A DNA stretch of 64,000 nucleotides from Caulobacter sp. UNC358MFTsu5.1 (GTDB lineage: Bacteria > Pseudomonadota > Alphaproteobacteria > Caulobacterales > Caulobacteraceae): contig NZ_JONW01000005.1 of the NCBI RefSeq assembly GCF_000712075.1, positions 1,388,238 through 1,452,237 of the forward strand, read 5' to 3'. A model generated the notes under the pieces. It worked only from the letters and a program-made list of their open reading frames with translations. It was not told where the DNA came from and made no database searches. Positions 39,589-49,438 of the stretch are shown here, piece by piece; positions within the stretch are counted from its first letter, which is position 1; each line of letters starts with the position of its first letter. The position numbers and the translations under genes were made by a program.

Positions 39589-40323
39589 ATGGAACGAGAA
39601 CAACAGGGCAAGGTCGCCCTCGTGCTGGGCGGCTCGCGCGGCATCGGCGCGGCGATCGTCGAGCGCCTGGCGGCCGACGGGGCCCAGGTGGCTTTCACCT
39701 ACGCCAGCTCGCCGGAGAACGCCGAGACCCTGCGGGCGGCGATCGAGGCCAGGGGCGGGACGGCTCTGGCGGTCCGGGCCGACAGCGCCGACGCCGACCA
39801 GATCAAGGCGGCCGTCGACCAGACCCTGGCCCGCTTCGGTCGGCTGGACATCCTGGTGGTCAACGCCGGGATCCTGCAGCGCGGCAGGATCGACGAGGTC
39901 CGATTGGAGGACTTCGACCGCATGGTGGCGATCAACATCCGCGGGGTGTTCGCCGCCCTGCACCACGCCGCGCCGCACCTTTCCGACGGCGGCCGGATCG
40001 TCACCATCGGCAGCAACGTCGCGGTCCGCATCGGGTTTTCGGGCAGCAGCACCTACGCCATGACCAAGGCGGCCGTGGCGGCCCTGGTCAAGGGCGCGGC
40101 CATCGACCTGGCCCCGCGCGCCATCACGGTCAACAACATCCAGCCCGGCCCCACCCTGACCGACATGACCTCGGACTATGTCGAGATGGTCCGGCCGCTG
40201 ATCCCGCTGGCGCGGATGGGCGAGCCCCGCGAGATCGCCGGCCTGGTCGCCTATCTGGTCCGCGAGGAGGCCGGCTTCGTCACCGGCGCCAGCCTGACCG
40301 CCGACGGCGGGCTGTCGCTCTGA
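39589..40323 (+). CDS. SDR family oxidoreductase
   Basis: Classical short-chain dehydrogenase/reductase of 244 residues. Cofactor loop VLGGSRGIGAAIVERL, VNAGI motif, catalytic SSTYAMTKAA (Tyr-x-x-x-Lys) and INNIQPGPT-type C-terminus (VNNIQPGPTLTDM). The substrate is unknown. Regulation by the divergent TetR is likely given the shared operators. Confidence 0.92.
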   Translation: MEREQQGKVALVLGGSRGIGAAIVERLAADGAQVAFTYASSPENAETLRAAIEARGGTALAVRADSADADQIKAAVDQTLARFGRLDILVVNAGILQRGRIDEVRLEDFDRMVAINIRGVFAALHHAAPHLSDGGRIVTIGSNVAVRIGFSGSSTYAMTKAAVAALVKGAAIDLAPRAITVNNIQPGPTLTDMTSDYVEMVRPLIPLARMGEPREIAGLVAYLVREEAGFVTGASLTADGGLSL

Positions 40324-40354
40324 TCGAAGAGCCCGTCCGCGAAGCTCCGCCTTC

Positions 40355-40391
40355 CTCCGTCATCCCGGACCTTGCGCCCGGGATGACGGAG
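40355..40391. repeat. GTCATCCCGG-type palindrome after the SDR gene
   Basis: CCTCCGTCATCCCGG and CCCGGGATGACGGAGG form a hairpin in the gap to the convergent HIT gene. It could double as a bidirectional terminator-like structure, but no T-run follows on either side. A shorter relative lies at 50274-50303. Confidence 0.75.
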
Positions 40392-40407
40392 GCGATGTGC
40401 GCTGGCT

Positions 40408-40833
40408 CTACAGGCCCAGCGCTTCCCGCGCCGCCGCCAGGGCCCGTGTCATCACAGCAGCCTCGTAGGCTTGGGCGGGCGAATGCCCCCACACCGGTCC
40501 CGGCCAGGCGGGATCGCCGACCCGGCGGCCCAGGACGTGGACGTGCAGCTGGGGCGTGACGTTGCCCAGGGCGCCGACGTTCAGCTTGTCGACCGCCAGG
40601 CCCAGCACCTCGCCCACGGCGCGGACCGCCGCCCCGGCCAGCACGGTCTCCTCGATCAGCCGCGCGCGGGCCGCGACCGACAGGTCCTCCAGCTCGCGCG
40701 CGCCGGCGAGGCGCGGGATCAGCACCACCCACGGATAGCGGGCGTCCAGCTGCAGGCGGGCGTGGCACAGGGGCAGGTCGCCCAGCTCGGCGGCGGTGGC
40801 GACGAAGGCCGGATCGAGGACGAACTCAGCCAT
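40408..40833 (-). CDS. HIT domain protein
   Basis: 141 residues. The histidine triad is in NVTPQLHVHVLGRRVGD. The strand PWVVLIPRLAGARELEDL and the ending YEAAVMTRALAAAREAL fit the HIT family. A nucleotide hydrolase or transferase role is expected; the substrate is unknown. Its start overlaps the end of the upstream mesaconyl-CoA hydratase gene by 8 bases, so the two are co-transcribed. Confidence 0.9.
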   Translation of the reverse strand: MAEFVLDPAFVATAAELGDLPLCHARLQLDARYPWVVLIPRLAGARELEDLSVAARARLIEETVLAGAAVRAVGEVLGLAVDKLNVGALGNVTPQLHVHVLGRRVGDPAWPGPVWGHSPAQAYEAAVMTRALAAAREALGL

Positions 40834-41878
40834 GACGCTTCGGGACCGCCGCCCAATGGTCGAAGTCCAGGATCACGCCCGAGGCGTAGGCCCCGGCCTC
40901 GTCCTTGTCCGGGAAGTCGCCGCACGGCCGGTCCACGGTCGCCACCAGCCGCAGGCGCAGGGCGCCGACGCCGGGACCCAGGTCGGCCTTGTCCAGCACC
41001 TGCGACCAGGCGAACACCGTGCCGCCCGCGAAATAGGGGCTGACGTGCCGCCCGCCGTTGATGGCCAGGATCAGTCCGGCGTTCTGCAAGCCGTTGAACG
41101 ACAGGGCCTTGGCGGTGGAGATCACCACCCCGCCATAGACTAGCCGCCGGCCCGAAGGGTCCTTGGCCCGTTCGAATTGGTTGAAGTGGACCTTGGCGGT
41201 GTTCTGCCATAGCCGCGTGGCCATCTGGGCCTCGGCCTCTTCGACGGCCATGCCGTCGACATGGTCGATCTTCTCGCCGATTTCGTAGTCCTCGAAGGCG
41301 TGCGGGGCGCCGGCGTGGGCAAAGTCGTAGCGCTTGAAGTCCAGCCCCGGGGGCGGCGTCAGATCGGCGGCGGCCACGGCGGCGGCCAGGTCCGGGACCG
41401 ACTGCCCCTCGACCACCGCGGCGGGATCGCGCTTCTTCACCATCACCCAGCGTACATAGCTGAGCACCGCCACCCCGCGCTGGTTGGTCCCGGTGGTGCG
41501 CACATAGACCACGCCGGTCTTGCCGTTGGAGTTCTCCTTCAGCCCGATCACCTCGGACCTCGCCGACAGGGTGTCGCCCGGATGCACCGGGGCCAGGAAT
41601 CGGCCCTCGGCGTAGCCGAGGTTGGCCACGGCGTTCAGGCTGATGTCGGGTACGGTCTTGCCGAACACCACGTGGAAGGCGACCAGCGGGTCGACCGGGG
41701 CGGTCTCCAGCCCGCAGTCGCGCGCGAAGACGTCGGACGAGAACAGCGGGAAACGCGGCCCGTATAGCGCCGTGTACAGCGCCACGTCGCCGGCCGTGAC
41801 CGTGCGCGGGGTGGCGTGGACGATCACCTGGCCGAGCCTGAAATCCTCGAAAAACCGTCCCGGATCGGTCTTGCTCAC
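40826..41878 (-). CDS. mch: Mesaconyl-CoA hydratase (MaoC-like, Mch)
   Basis: 350 residues with two hot-dog/MaoC halves. The opening GRFFEDFRLGQVIVHATPRTVT and the block VFGKTVPDISLNAVANLGYAEGRF, followed by GDTLSARSEVIGLKENSNG, closely follow the Rhodobacter mesaconyl-CoA hydratase as I remember it. That enzyme hydrates mesaconyl-CoA to beta-methylmalyl-CoA in the ethylmalonyl-CoA pathway. A TTG lies six bases upstream, but the GTG ending at 41878 is seven bases from GGAGG and is preferred. It is divergent from mdh. Confidence 0.87.
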   Translation of the reverse strand: MSKTDPGRFFEDFRLGQVIVHATPRTVTAGDVALYTALYGPRFPLFSSDVFARDCGLETAPVDPLVAFHVVFGKTVPDISLNAVANLGYAEGRFLAPVHPGDTLSARSEVIGLKENSNGKTGVVYVRTTGTNQRGVAVLSYVRWVMVKKRDPAAVVEGQSVPDLAAAVAAADLTPPPGLDFKRYDFAHAGAPHAFEDYEIGEKIDHVDGMAVEEAEAQMATRLWQNTAKVHFNQFERAKDPSGRRLVYGGVVISTAKALSFNGLQNAGLILAINGGRHVSPYFAGGTVFAWSQVLDKADLGPGVGALRLRLVATVDRPCGDFPDKDEAGAYASGVILDFDHWAAVPKRHG

Positions 41879-41980
41879 GGCCAAGCCTCCTTATCGTTGT
41901 TCATGCCGTTTTGCCGCACCGCAGCGAAAGGGGAAAGAGGGCTTCAAAGAGGGCTTGAGGCCGAGCCTTTGCGGGCGTAG

Positions 41981-42988
<1,008 letters not shown>

Positions 42989-43012
42989 GCTTTCCAAGCC
43001 TTCGAGATACGG

Positions 43013-43043
43013 AAAGGGCGGCTCCGACGGGGCTGCCCTTTTT
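43013..43043 (+). terminator. Intrinsic terminator of mdh
   Basis: AAAGGGC-GGC...GGC-TGCCCTTTTT forms a stem with a short GC-rich loop and a T-run, 25 bases past the mdh stop. Confidence 0.82.
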
Positions 43044-43125
43044 CGTGCAACGGGCCGCGAACCCGAACGACCCAGGATTGTCTTCCCTGTCGAAGCCGTA
43101 CAGTTTCGCCGCTTCGGGGGTTTCC

Positions 43126-43932
43126 ATGGCGCGCAGCACCATCTTCATCGTCGCGGCGGTCGCCGCGCTCGCGTCGGGCCAGGCTCATGCCGATCCTCGA
43201 GCCAACTGGCCCATGGGGTCGGACTGGCTGCACAAGCCGACCGGCCGGGATATGGCCAAATACTATCCGGAGAACGCCGCGCGCGACTCCGTCGTCGGCC
43301 GCGGGATCATCGATTGCGACGTGACGGCCAAGGGTTTGCTGGACCACTGCCGCGTGGTCGACGAATTCCCGACCGGCTACGCATTCGGGGAAGCCGCCCT
43401 GAAGCTGGGCCGCATTTTCCGCGTCGATCCGAAGACGGTCGATGTCACCGATCCGACCCGCAACCGGGCCATCGTGCCGATCATCTTCGCCGACCAGAAC
43501 AGGCGGCCGCCGTCCAGCAGTTTCCTCGCCGGCAGCAACGCCATGGTGCTGACCCTCGGCGTCGCGCCGAAGACCCGCAACGCCGTCCCGTGCCCGACCG
43601 CTGAAAAGCCGGACCAGTTCTGTGCGTTGCACGCACTGGAGTGGAAGCAGCAGCCCTGGCTGGCCCTGACCCTGCCGGCCCTGGACGGCGTCGACATGAC
43701 GGCCGGCGTCAGCCTGCTCCAGTGCCGGGTCTCGGCCGAAAGGCGGCTGACCCAATGCGTCGCGAGCGGCGATCCGACGCCCGCCGCGCAAAAGGCGATG
43801 CTGGCCGTGGCCGACATGATGGTGGCGCCGGAAAAGGCGCTCGACGGCGCGCCGGTGGGCGACGGCCCGGTGGTGATCCCCTTCGAGTGGTCGAAGATCA
43901 CCCCGCTGGCCCGGGCCTTGAAGCGACCCTAG
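43126..43932 (+). CDS. Exported protein with TonB C-terminal-like domain, paralogue of 32921-33751
   Basis: 268 residues with a signal peptide (FIVAAVAALASGQAHAD). Like its paralogue it has HKPTGRDMAKYYPENAARDSV, then CDVTAKGLLDHCRVVDEFPTGYAFGEAA, and a second diverged half (CRVSAERRLTQCVASGDPTP). The Cys pairs are at equivalent positions. It has no anchor of its own. The role is unknown; the fold suggests protein-protein contact in the periplasm. Its stop shares CTAG with the convergent CBS gene. Confidence 0.75.
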   Translation: MARSTIFIVAAVAALASGQAHADPRANWPMGSDWLHKPTGRDMAKYYPENAARDSVVGRGIIDCDVTAKGLLDHCRVVDEFPTGYAFGEAALKLGRIFRVDPKTVDVTDPTRNRAIVPIIFADQNRRPPSSSFLAGSNAMVLTLGVAPKTRNAVPCPTAEKPDQFCALHALEWKQQPWLALTLPALDGVDMTAGVSLLQCRVSAERRLTQCVASGDPTPAAQKAMLAVADMMVAPEKALDGAPVGDGPVVIPFEWSKITPLARALKRP

Positions 43933-44366
43933 TGGGCCGCCGAGGTCTCGCCGCCTTCCTGCGAGATCTCCTCCAGCGTCCGGCCCACCTGCTTGGCGCC
44001 GTAGTCCTTGGCCACGTCGCCCAGCGACAGGATGCCGGCCAGGTTGCCGGCCTCGTTGAGCACGACCAGGCGGCGGATCTGGTGGTTGGCCATCTTGGCG
44101 GTGGCGTCGGCCAGGACGTCGTCCTCCTTGACGCTCTGGACCTCGCCCTCGCTCATCGCCTCGGAGATGGGGCTGTCGAAACTGCGGCCCTCGGCGACCA
44201 CGCGCAGGACGATGTCGCGGTCGGTGACCAGGCCGACGACCTTGCCGCCTTCGACGATCGGCACGGCGCCGGTTTCGACGTGGGCCATCACCTGGGCGAC
44301 CTTGCGCACGCTGTCGGTGGGGGCGGCGGTGCTGACCTGGCTGGTCATGGCGTCGCTGACTTTCAT
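43929..44366 (-). CDS. CBS domain pair protein
   Basis: 145 residues consisting of two CBS motifs: MKVSDAMTSQVSTAAPTDSV through VEGGKVVGLVTDRDIVLR, then SPISEAMSEGEVQSVKEDD through LAGILSLGDVAKDY. These bind adenosine nucleotides as energy sensors; the partner is not apparent. The longer upstream frame is not CBS-like, and the start at MKVSDAMT follows GGAGCC at a suitable distance. Confidence 0.9.
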   Translation of the reverse strand: MKVSDAMTSQVSTAAPTDSVRKVAQVMAHVETGAVPIVEGGKVVGLVTDRDIVLRVVAEGRSFDSPISEAMSEGEVQSVKEDDVLADATAKMANHQIRRLVVLNEAGNLAGILSLGDVAKDYGAKQVGRTLEEISQEGGETSAAH

Positions 44367-44497
44367 GGGAAGGCTCCTGAGGGGAGTGAATTGAACCCCT
44401 GAGAAACCCCGATGCGGCGGGCCCGTTCCGTCCGGTCCCGCTTTGCCGCTTCCGCGACGCAGGCTAGACCGGCCCGGCCTCATCCCCCGGAGCTTCC

Positions 44498-45004
44498 ATG
44501 TCGATCACCATCCACCAGGCCAGCGTTCCCGTCTTCGTCCAGGGGCTGAAGGGCCTCAAGGGCGTGCTGGCCAAGGCCGCCGCCCATGTCGAGACCCGCA
44601 AGCTGGACCCCGACGCCCTGCTGAAGGCGCGGCTGTTCCCCGACATGTTCCCGCTGCTGCGCCAGGTGCAGATCGCCACCGACTTCGCCAAGGGCTGCGC
44701 CGCGCGCCTGGCCGGCCAGGAGGTTCCCGCCTGGGACGACGTCGAGACCGGCTTCGGCGACCTGATCGCCCGGGTCGATCGCGCGATCGCCTATGTCGAG
44801 GGCCTGGACCCGGCGGCGTTCGACGGCGCCGAGGATCGCGACATCACCCTGACGCGGCGCGGCGAGACCAGCGTGGTCAAGGGCTTGGCCTATCTGCAGA
44901 CCCAGGCCCAGCCGAACTTCTTCTTCCACCTGACCACCGCCTACGCGATCCTGCGCAAGAACGGCGTCGAGATCGGCAAGAAGGACTATCTGGGCACGGC
45001 CTGA
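44498..45004 (+). CDS. DUF1993 family protein
   Basis: 168 residues, four-helix bundle type (DinB/YfiT-like). ITIHQASVPVFVQGLKGLKGVL, LFPDMFPLLRQVQIATDFAKGCAARLAG and FFFHLTTAYAILRKNGVEIGKKDYLG are strong DUF1993 matches. The function is unknown. GGAGC lies 9 bases before the ATG. Divergent from the CBS protein. Confidence 0.9.
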   Translation: MSITIHQASVPVFVQGLKGLKGVLAKAAAHVETRKLDPDALLKARLFPDMFPLLRQVQIATDFAKGCAARLAGQEVPAWDDVETGFGDLIARVDRAIAYVEGLDPAAFDGAEDRDITLTRRGETSVVKGLAYLQTQAQPNFFFHLTTAYAILRKNGVEIGKKDYLGTA

Positions 45005-45024
45005 GGACGCGGTTCCGGCGACGA

Positions 45025-45129
45025 TCAAGGCCGCCGCCGGAACGCCCACACCAAGGTCGCCAAGGCGGTGAACACGCCCGCGACCGCCGACAGGATGATC
45101 GGCAACTGACTCAAAAGCTCCTTGTCCAT
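45025..45129 (-). CDS. Possible 34-aa single-span membrane peptide
   Basis: A minus-strand frame with ATG reads MDKELLSQLPIILSAV, continues as one hydrophobic span (about residues 9-28, ending TLVWAF), and closes with a basic tail (RRRP). The pattern, charged ends and a single span, is that of a real small membrane protein. The ribosome site is weak (GGACG) and no family is recognised. Convergent with the DUF1993 gene. Confidence 0.42.
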   Translation of the reverse strand: MDKELLSQLPIILSAVAGVFTALATLVWAFRRRP

Positions 45130-45238
45130 GACCAAGCGTCCAACTGACCCGCCAACAGCGGCGGGTTACGCGCCAGGATGACTCCCGCCCACGACGAGTC
45201 CGGACGTATGTTCTCTTTTTGTTCTATTCCGAGACCTG

Positions 45239-45562
45239 TTAGCCGACGTCGACGCCGCGGCGGTCTTCCCGCATCTGGAGAAGGACGCAAAGCGCGAACA
45301 GCAGGACCAGCACCGGGGCCACATGGCTCGCGTGACGGTACAGCAGGGCGTTCAGGTGCGTGAAATAGAAGGTCGTGCCCTTAAGGGGCAGACCGTAGAG
45401 GCGGCCGGTAGCCGGATCGGCATGGCCCACCGCCGCCGTGAACTGCAGGACGGCCGGGATCATGAAGGCCACGAGGCCCAGGCTCCCGAAGATCGACGCC
45501 AGTATCCTCGCCAAGTTCGTCACCCTCCGACGCGACCTCAAACCACAGGCAAACCCGATCAT
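45239..45562 (-). CDS. Hypothetical small membrane protein, 107 aa
   Basis: A basic N-terminus (MIGFACGLRSRRRVTNLARIL) is followed by two hydrophobic spans (about 20-45 and 78-97) and an Asp/Arg-rich end. Between the spans, TGRLYGLPLKGTTFYFTHLNALLYRHAS looks like a periplasmic loop. AAGG lies nine bases before the ATG; a later TTG after GGAGG is an alternative start. No family is recognised. Divergent from ftsK, sharing a 64-base gap. Confidence 0.58.
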   Translation of the reverse strand: MIGFACGLRSRRRVTNLARILASIFGSLGLVAFMIPAVLQFTAAVGHADPATGRLYGLPLKGTTFYFTHLNALLYRHASHVAPVLVLLFALCVLLQMREDRRGVDVG

Positions 45563-45626
45563 CGTAAATACGCCTTAACCCTCTTGCGGCAAAACAGGGG
45601 AGTCTACGAGTGCAAGGTGACTTCTG

Positions 45627-48050
45627 ATGGCGCGAGCGGCGCGGCGATCGAGCGTTGAACTGGTCTGGGACGCGGTGCGGTACGGCTGGGCCCAGCCGTG
45701 GTCGGCGCGGTTCCGGGGCGGGGTGATCTGCGTGGTCGGCGCGGGCCTCTTGCTGTCGGTCGCCACCTACAACGCCGCCGATCCCAGCCTGAACGCCGCC
45801 ACCGGCCAGCCCGCCACCAACGCGCTCGGCGGAGCCGGCGCGGCCCTGGCCGACGTGGTCATGCAGTCGATGGGCCTGGCCGGCTGGATGGCCGCCGCCC
45901 TGATGCTGGTGTTCGGCATGTCGCGCGTCACCCAGCCCGACCCGGCCGCCCACCGCCGCGACCTGCGGGTCCGCGCCGCCGTCGGCGGCCTGGGTCTGCT
46001 GGCCCTGGCCGGCCTGCTGGCCGCGCCGCCCAAGCCGGTCGCCTGGCCGCTGGCCAAGGGTCTGGGCGGGTTCTGGGGCGACGGCGTGCTGAACCTGCTG
46101 GCCGGCCTCCTGGGTTTCGCCCGCCTGCCCGGCGCCCACCTGATCGCCGCCCTGCTGCTGGCGATCGGCGCGGCCGTGGCCCTGGGCTACGCCATCGGCG
46201 TGCGCCGCATCGATCCCGAGGCGATCGGCGACATGGTCCACGGCCTGATGCAGCCGCGCGAGCGCGCGCCCGCGCCGCAGCCCGTCGCCGCCCCCGAACC
46301 CGCCGCCCGTCCGCGCGCGCCGCGCAAGGCTCCGGCCCCGGTGATCGAGGTCGAACCCCAGGCGGCCGCCGCCGCCGTGGCGCCGCGCAAGGCCGCCAAG
46401 GCCGCCCCGCCGCCGGTGGAGGACGACGACGACTTCGAGCCCAGCTTCGAGCCGCGGCCCCTGGCCATCGCCCAGCCCAAGACGCCCGCCAAGTCCAACA
46501 ACCGCGAGCAGCGCGAACAGCAGAAGGCCTTCGACTTCGAGGCCGAGGGCTTCCAGCTGCCCGAGCTGGCCATGCTGGCCAAGCCCAAGCCGCGCTCGGC
46601 CGAGTTCGACGAGGAGGCCCTGCGCCAGAACGCCCGCCTGCTGGAAAGCGTGCTGGCCGAGTTCGGCGTGCGCGGCCAGATCGACCAGATCCGCCCCGGC
46701 CCCGTCGTGACCATGTACGAGCTGGTGCCGGCCGCCGGCACCAAGACCGCCCGCGTCGTGGCCCTGGCCGACGACATCGCCCGCTCGATGAGCGTGATCT
46801 CGTGCCGCGTGGCCGTGGCCCAGGGCCGCAACGCCATCGGCATCGAGATGCCCAACCAGCGCCGCGAGACCGTCTATCTGCGCGACCTGCTCAGCAGCGC
46901 CGACTACGAGCGCGCCAGCCACAACCTGCCCATGGCCCTGGGCGAGACCATCGGCGGCGACACCTACATCGCCGACCTGGCCAAGATGCCCCACCTGCTG
47001 ATCGCCGGCACCACCGGTTCCGGCAAGTCGGTCGGCGTCAACGCCATGATCCTGTCGATCCTGTACAAGCTGCCGCCCGAGAAGTGCCGCTTCATCATGA
47101 TCGACCCGAAGATGCTGGAACTCAGCGTCTATGACGGCATCCCGCACCTGCTGGCCCCGGTCGTGACCGATCCGAAGAAGGCCGTGGTGGCGCTGAAGTG
47201 GACCGTCCGCGAGATGGAGGACCGCTATCGCCGCATGTCCAAGATCGGCGTGCGCAACATCGGCGGCTTCAACGAGAAGGCCAACGAGGCCCTGGAGAAG
47301 GGCGAGCACTTCGAGCGGACCGTCCAGACCGGCTTCGACGACGCCGGCCGCCCGATCTACGAGACCGAGAAGATCCGCCCCGAGCCCATGCCCTATCTGG
47401 TGGTGGTCATCGACGAGGTGGCCGACCTGATGATGGTGGCCGGCAAGGACATCGAAGGCGCCGTCCAGCGCCTGGCCCAGATGGCCCGCGCCGCCGGCAT
47501 CCACCTGATCATGGCCACCCAGCGCCCGTCGGTCGACGTCATCACCGGCACCATCAAGGCCAACTTCCCGACCCGGATCAGCTTCCAGGTCACCAGCAAG
47601 ATCGACGCCCGCACCATCCTGGGCGAGCAGGGCGCCGAGCAGCTGCTGGGCCAGGGCGACATGCTCTACATGGCCGGTGGCGGCCGCATCACCCGCCTGC
47701 ACGGCCCGTTCGTCAGCGACGGCGAGGTCGAGGCCGTGGCCAAGTTCCTGCGCGACCAGGGCATCCCCAACTATCTCGACGAAGTCACCGCCGGCGGCGA
47801 CGAGGAGCAGGAAGAGGCCATCGAGGGCGCCTTCGCGGGCGAGGGCGGGGCCAACGACCTCTACGACCACGCCGTGGCCGTGGTCACCCGCGACCGCAAG
47901 GCCTCGACCAGCTACATCCAGCGCCGCCTGCAGATCGGCTATAACCGCGCCGCCTCGCTGATGGAGCGGATGGAGAAGGAGGGCGTGGTCGGCCCCGCCA
48001 ACCACGCCGGCAAGCGCGAGATCCTGGCGCCGCCCCCGCCGCCGATGTAG
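45627..48050 (+). CDS. ftsK: DNA translocase FtsK
   Basis: Couples chromosome dimer resolution and terminus segregation to septation. 807 residues. Four N-terminal membrane spans (about 31-48, 76-96, 117-132, 165-190) and an Ala/Pro-rich linker to about 290 are followed by the alpha/beta RecA-like motor. Walker A is GTTGSGKS (461-468) and Walker B VVVIDE (592-597). The C-terminal gamma winged helix ([23 protein letters not shown]) reads KOPS. A GANTC site (GAGTC, 45600-45604) lies in the leader. Length is normal for Caulobacter-type FtsK. Confidence 0.96.
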   Translation: MARAARRSSVELVWDAVRYGWAQPWSARFRGGVICVVGAGLLLSVATYNAADPSLNAATGQPATNALGGAGAALADVVMQSMGLAGWMAAALMLVFGMSRVTQPDPAAHRRDLRVRAAVGGLGLLALAGLLAAPPKPVAWPLAKGLGGFWGDGVLNLLAGLLGFARLPGAHLIAALLLAIGAAVALGYAIGVRRIDPEAIGDMVHGLMQPRERAPAPQPVAAPEPAARPRAPRKAPAPVIEVEPQAAAAAVAPRKAAKAAPPPVEDDDDFEPSFEPRPLAIAQPKTPAKSNNREQREQQKAFDFEAEGFQLPELAMLAKPKPRSAEFDEEALRQNARLLESVLAEFGVRGQIDQIRPGPVVTMYELVPAAGTKTARVVALADDIARSMSVISCRVAVAQGRNAIGIEMPNQRRETVYLRDLLSSADYERASHNLPMALGETIGGDTYIADLAKMPHLLIAGTTGSGKSVGVNAMILSILYKLPPEKCRFIMIDPKMLELSVYDGIPHLLAPVVTDPKKAVVALKWTVREMEDRYRRMSKIGVRNIGGFNEKANEALEKGEHFERTVQTGFDDAGRPIYETEKIRPEPMPYLVVVIDEVADLMMVAGKDIEGAVQRLAQMARAAGIHLIMATQRPSVDVITGTIKANFPTRISFQVTSKIDARTILGEQGAEQLLGQGDMLYMAGGGRITRLHGPFVSDGEVEAVAKFLRDQGIPNYLDEVTAGGDEEQEEAIEGAFAGEGGANDLYDHAVAVVTRDRKASTSYIQRRLQIGYNRAASLMERMEKEGVVGPANHAGKREILAPPPPPM

Positions 48051-48068
48051 GGGCGGCCCGGCGCGGCC

Positions 48069-48094
48069 GGATCGTTTATGGCTCCGCTTGCGTT
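48069..48094 (+). promoter_or_regulatory. Possible EcfG/SigT-type promoter before the CsbD-like gene
   Basis: GGATC, a 17-base spacer and CGTT match the general stress sigma consensus GGAAC-N16/17-CGTT with one mismatch. It lies 57 bases upstream of the ATG of a CsbD-family gene, and CsbD genes are often stress-controlled. A chance match is possible. Confidence 0.33.
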
Positions 48095-48151
48095 GTAGGC
48101 GCGTGACGGCCGAGGTCGTCGCGCCCGATCATCGCCCACGGAGCCTCGCCC

Positions 48152-48385
48152 ATGACCCGACCGCGCACGCCGTTCCTCGCCCTGACCCTGGTGATCGCCG
48201 TGGCGGGCCTGAGCGCCTGCGACAAGGAAGCCGGGCGCAAGCAGGAAACCGTCGGCAAGGTCGAATCCGGCCTCGGGACGGTCGTCGGCGACAAGGACCT
48301 GAAGGCGCAGGGCAAGGAAGACAAGGTCACCGGCAACGTGAAGCAGGGCGACCTGAAGGGCGCGGTCAAGGACGCCAAGAAGTAG
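48152..48385 (+). CDS. CsbD-like small lipoprotein
   Basis: 77 residues. An N-terminal signal ends in the lipobox GLSAC (Cys23). The mature part is a Lys/Gly/Asp-rich CsbD-like repeat region (KVESGLGTVVGDKDLKAQGKEDK, VTGNVKQGDLKGAVKDAKK). CsbD proteins are usually cytoplasmic stress proteins; here the domain is predicted to be lipid-anchored in the envelope. Asp at the position after Cys could favour inner-membrane retention. Confidence 0.8.
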   Translation: MTRPRTPFLALTLVIAVAGLSACDKEAGRKQETVGKVESGLGTVVGDKDLKAQGKEDKVTGNVKQGDLKGAVKDAKK

Positions 48386-48545
48386 GACCGTCCCACCGCC
48401 TGAAACCTCGGCCGTTCGACGGCGTTTCTTTCGCCTCCAACCTCCCGAACCTGAACGGCGCTTCATCGGAGCGCCGGAAAATGGTCGCGCGAGAGCCTTT
48501 CGCTCGTCGCACGCTCAGGGCAAAGGTTGACGTCTAGGAGATCGC

Positions 48546-49181
48546 ATGACCAACACGACCCGCCGCCTGATCCTCGCCGCCGGCCTCGCCCTGGCCGCCG
48601 CGCCCGCGTTCGCCGCCCAGACGGCGGCCCCCAAGCTCTCGGCCGAGGACCAGGCCTTGGTCGACAAGGCCACGGCCTATATCCAGACCCTCGGCTCGGC
48701 CAAGGGGCGCTTCATCCAGACCGACGCGCGCGGGACCCAGACCCAGGGGACCTTCTACCTGCAGCGTCCCGGCAAGGCCCGCTTCGCCTATGACGGCCCC
48801 AACGGCCTGCTGGTGGTCAGCAACGGCAGCAGCGTCAACATCTCCGACCCCCGGCTGAAGACCTTCGAGAGCTATCCGCTCAGCCGCACGCCCCTGGTCC
48901 TGCTTCTGGCCCGCGAGGTGCGGCTGGACCGCGGCGTGACCATCACCGGCGTGCGCAAGCTGGCGGACGGTTTCAGCATCCAGGCGGTGGACGCCAAGAA
49001 GGAGACCCGCGGCCGCATCGAGCTGAACTTCAGCAGCGGCCCCGACCTGGTCGGCTGGACCGTCACCGACGCCAAGGGCGCGGAGACCCGCGTGCGCCTG
49101 GTGGACTTCGAAAAGACGTCCGGCCTGGACCCGAAACTGTTCGTCCTGAATGACCCCCGTCGTCGCGTCGGCAAGCCCTAG
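48546..49181 (+). CDS. lolA: Outer-membrane lipoprotein carrier protein LolA
   Basis: Periplasmic chaperone that moves lipoproteins from the LolCDE complex to the outer membrane. 211 residues with a signal peptide (to about residue 23, APAFAAQ). GRFIQTDARGTQTQGTFYLQRPGKARFAYDGP is the LolA core, followed by LLVVSNGSSVNISDPRLKTFESYPL. In Caulobacter-like genomes it follows ftsK, as here. The leader GGAGATCGC provides the ribosome site. Confidence 0.94.
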   Translation: MTNTTRRLILAAGLALAAAPAFAAQTAAPKLSAEDQALVDKATAYIQTLGSAKGRFIQTDARGTQTQGTFYLQRPGKARFAYDGPNGLLVVSNGSSVNISDPRLKTFESYPLSRTPLVLLLAREVRLDRGVTITGVRKLADGFSIQAVDAKKETRGRIELNFSSGPDLVGWTVTDAKGAETRVRLVDFEKTSGLDPKLFVLNDPRRRVGKP

Positions 49182-49253
49182 TTGTATTTTGGCCGTTCGA
49201 CGCGGCCGAAATGCGACAATTTCACAACATGCAAGATGTTAACGCGATTGTCC

Positions 49254-49259
49254 TTGACT
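49254..49259 (+). promoter_or_regulatory. Possible -35 element of the small RNA upstream of xthA
   Basis: TTGACT (49254-49259), followed at 15-17 bases by GCAGATTT (49275-49282), loosely fits the Caulobacter housekeeping pattern (TTGACGS, then GCTANAWC). It would start RNA near 49289. Confidence 0.35.
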
Positions 49260-49288
49260 TAGATTCTCGCCGTGGCAGATTTAACACG

Positions 49289-49402
49289 CATGGCGAAGAG
49301 CGCCCGACCCGCCCTTCGCAACCGTGCCGGACCTATCCCCTCCCGGCGGCGGCATGAGAGACCCGACTTTCGCCCAGACACTTCGTGTCTGGGCGTTTTT
49401 CG
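49289..49402 (+). ncRNA. Candidate small RNA between lolA and xthA
   Basis: A gap of about 257 bases between lolA and xthA ends with a very strong intrinsic terminator, CGCCCAGACAC-TTC-GTGTCTGGGCG followed by TTTTT (49370-49402), 37 bases before xthA. It lies too far from lolA and too close to xthA to serve only lolA well, and a promoter-like TTGACT sits upstream. The intervening 80 bases contain CCCCTCCCGG and no frame with a ribosome site. A long lolA 3' UTR is the alternative. Confidence 0.42.
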
Positions 49403-49438
49403 TTGTCGCCGGCCGTTTCGAAGCTCTAGAGGAACGGC

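Noticed and set aside
45381..48005. 874-codon minus-strand frame opposite ftsK
   Set aside because: Shadow of ftsK with low-complexity composition and no domain.
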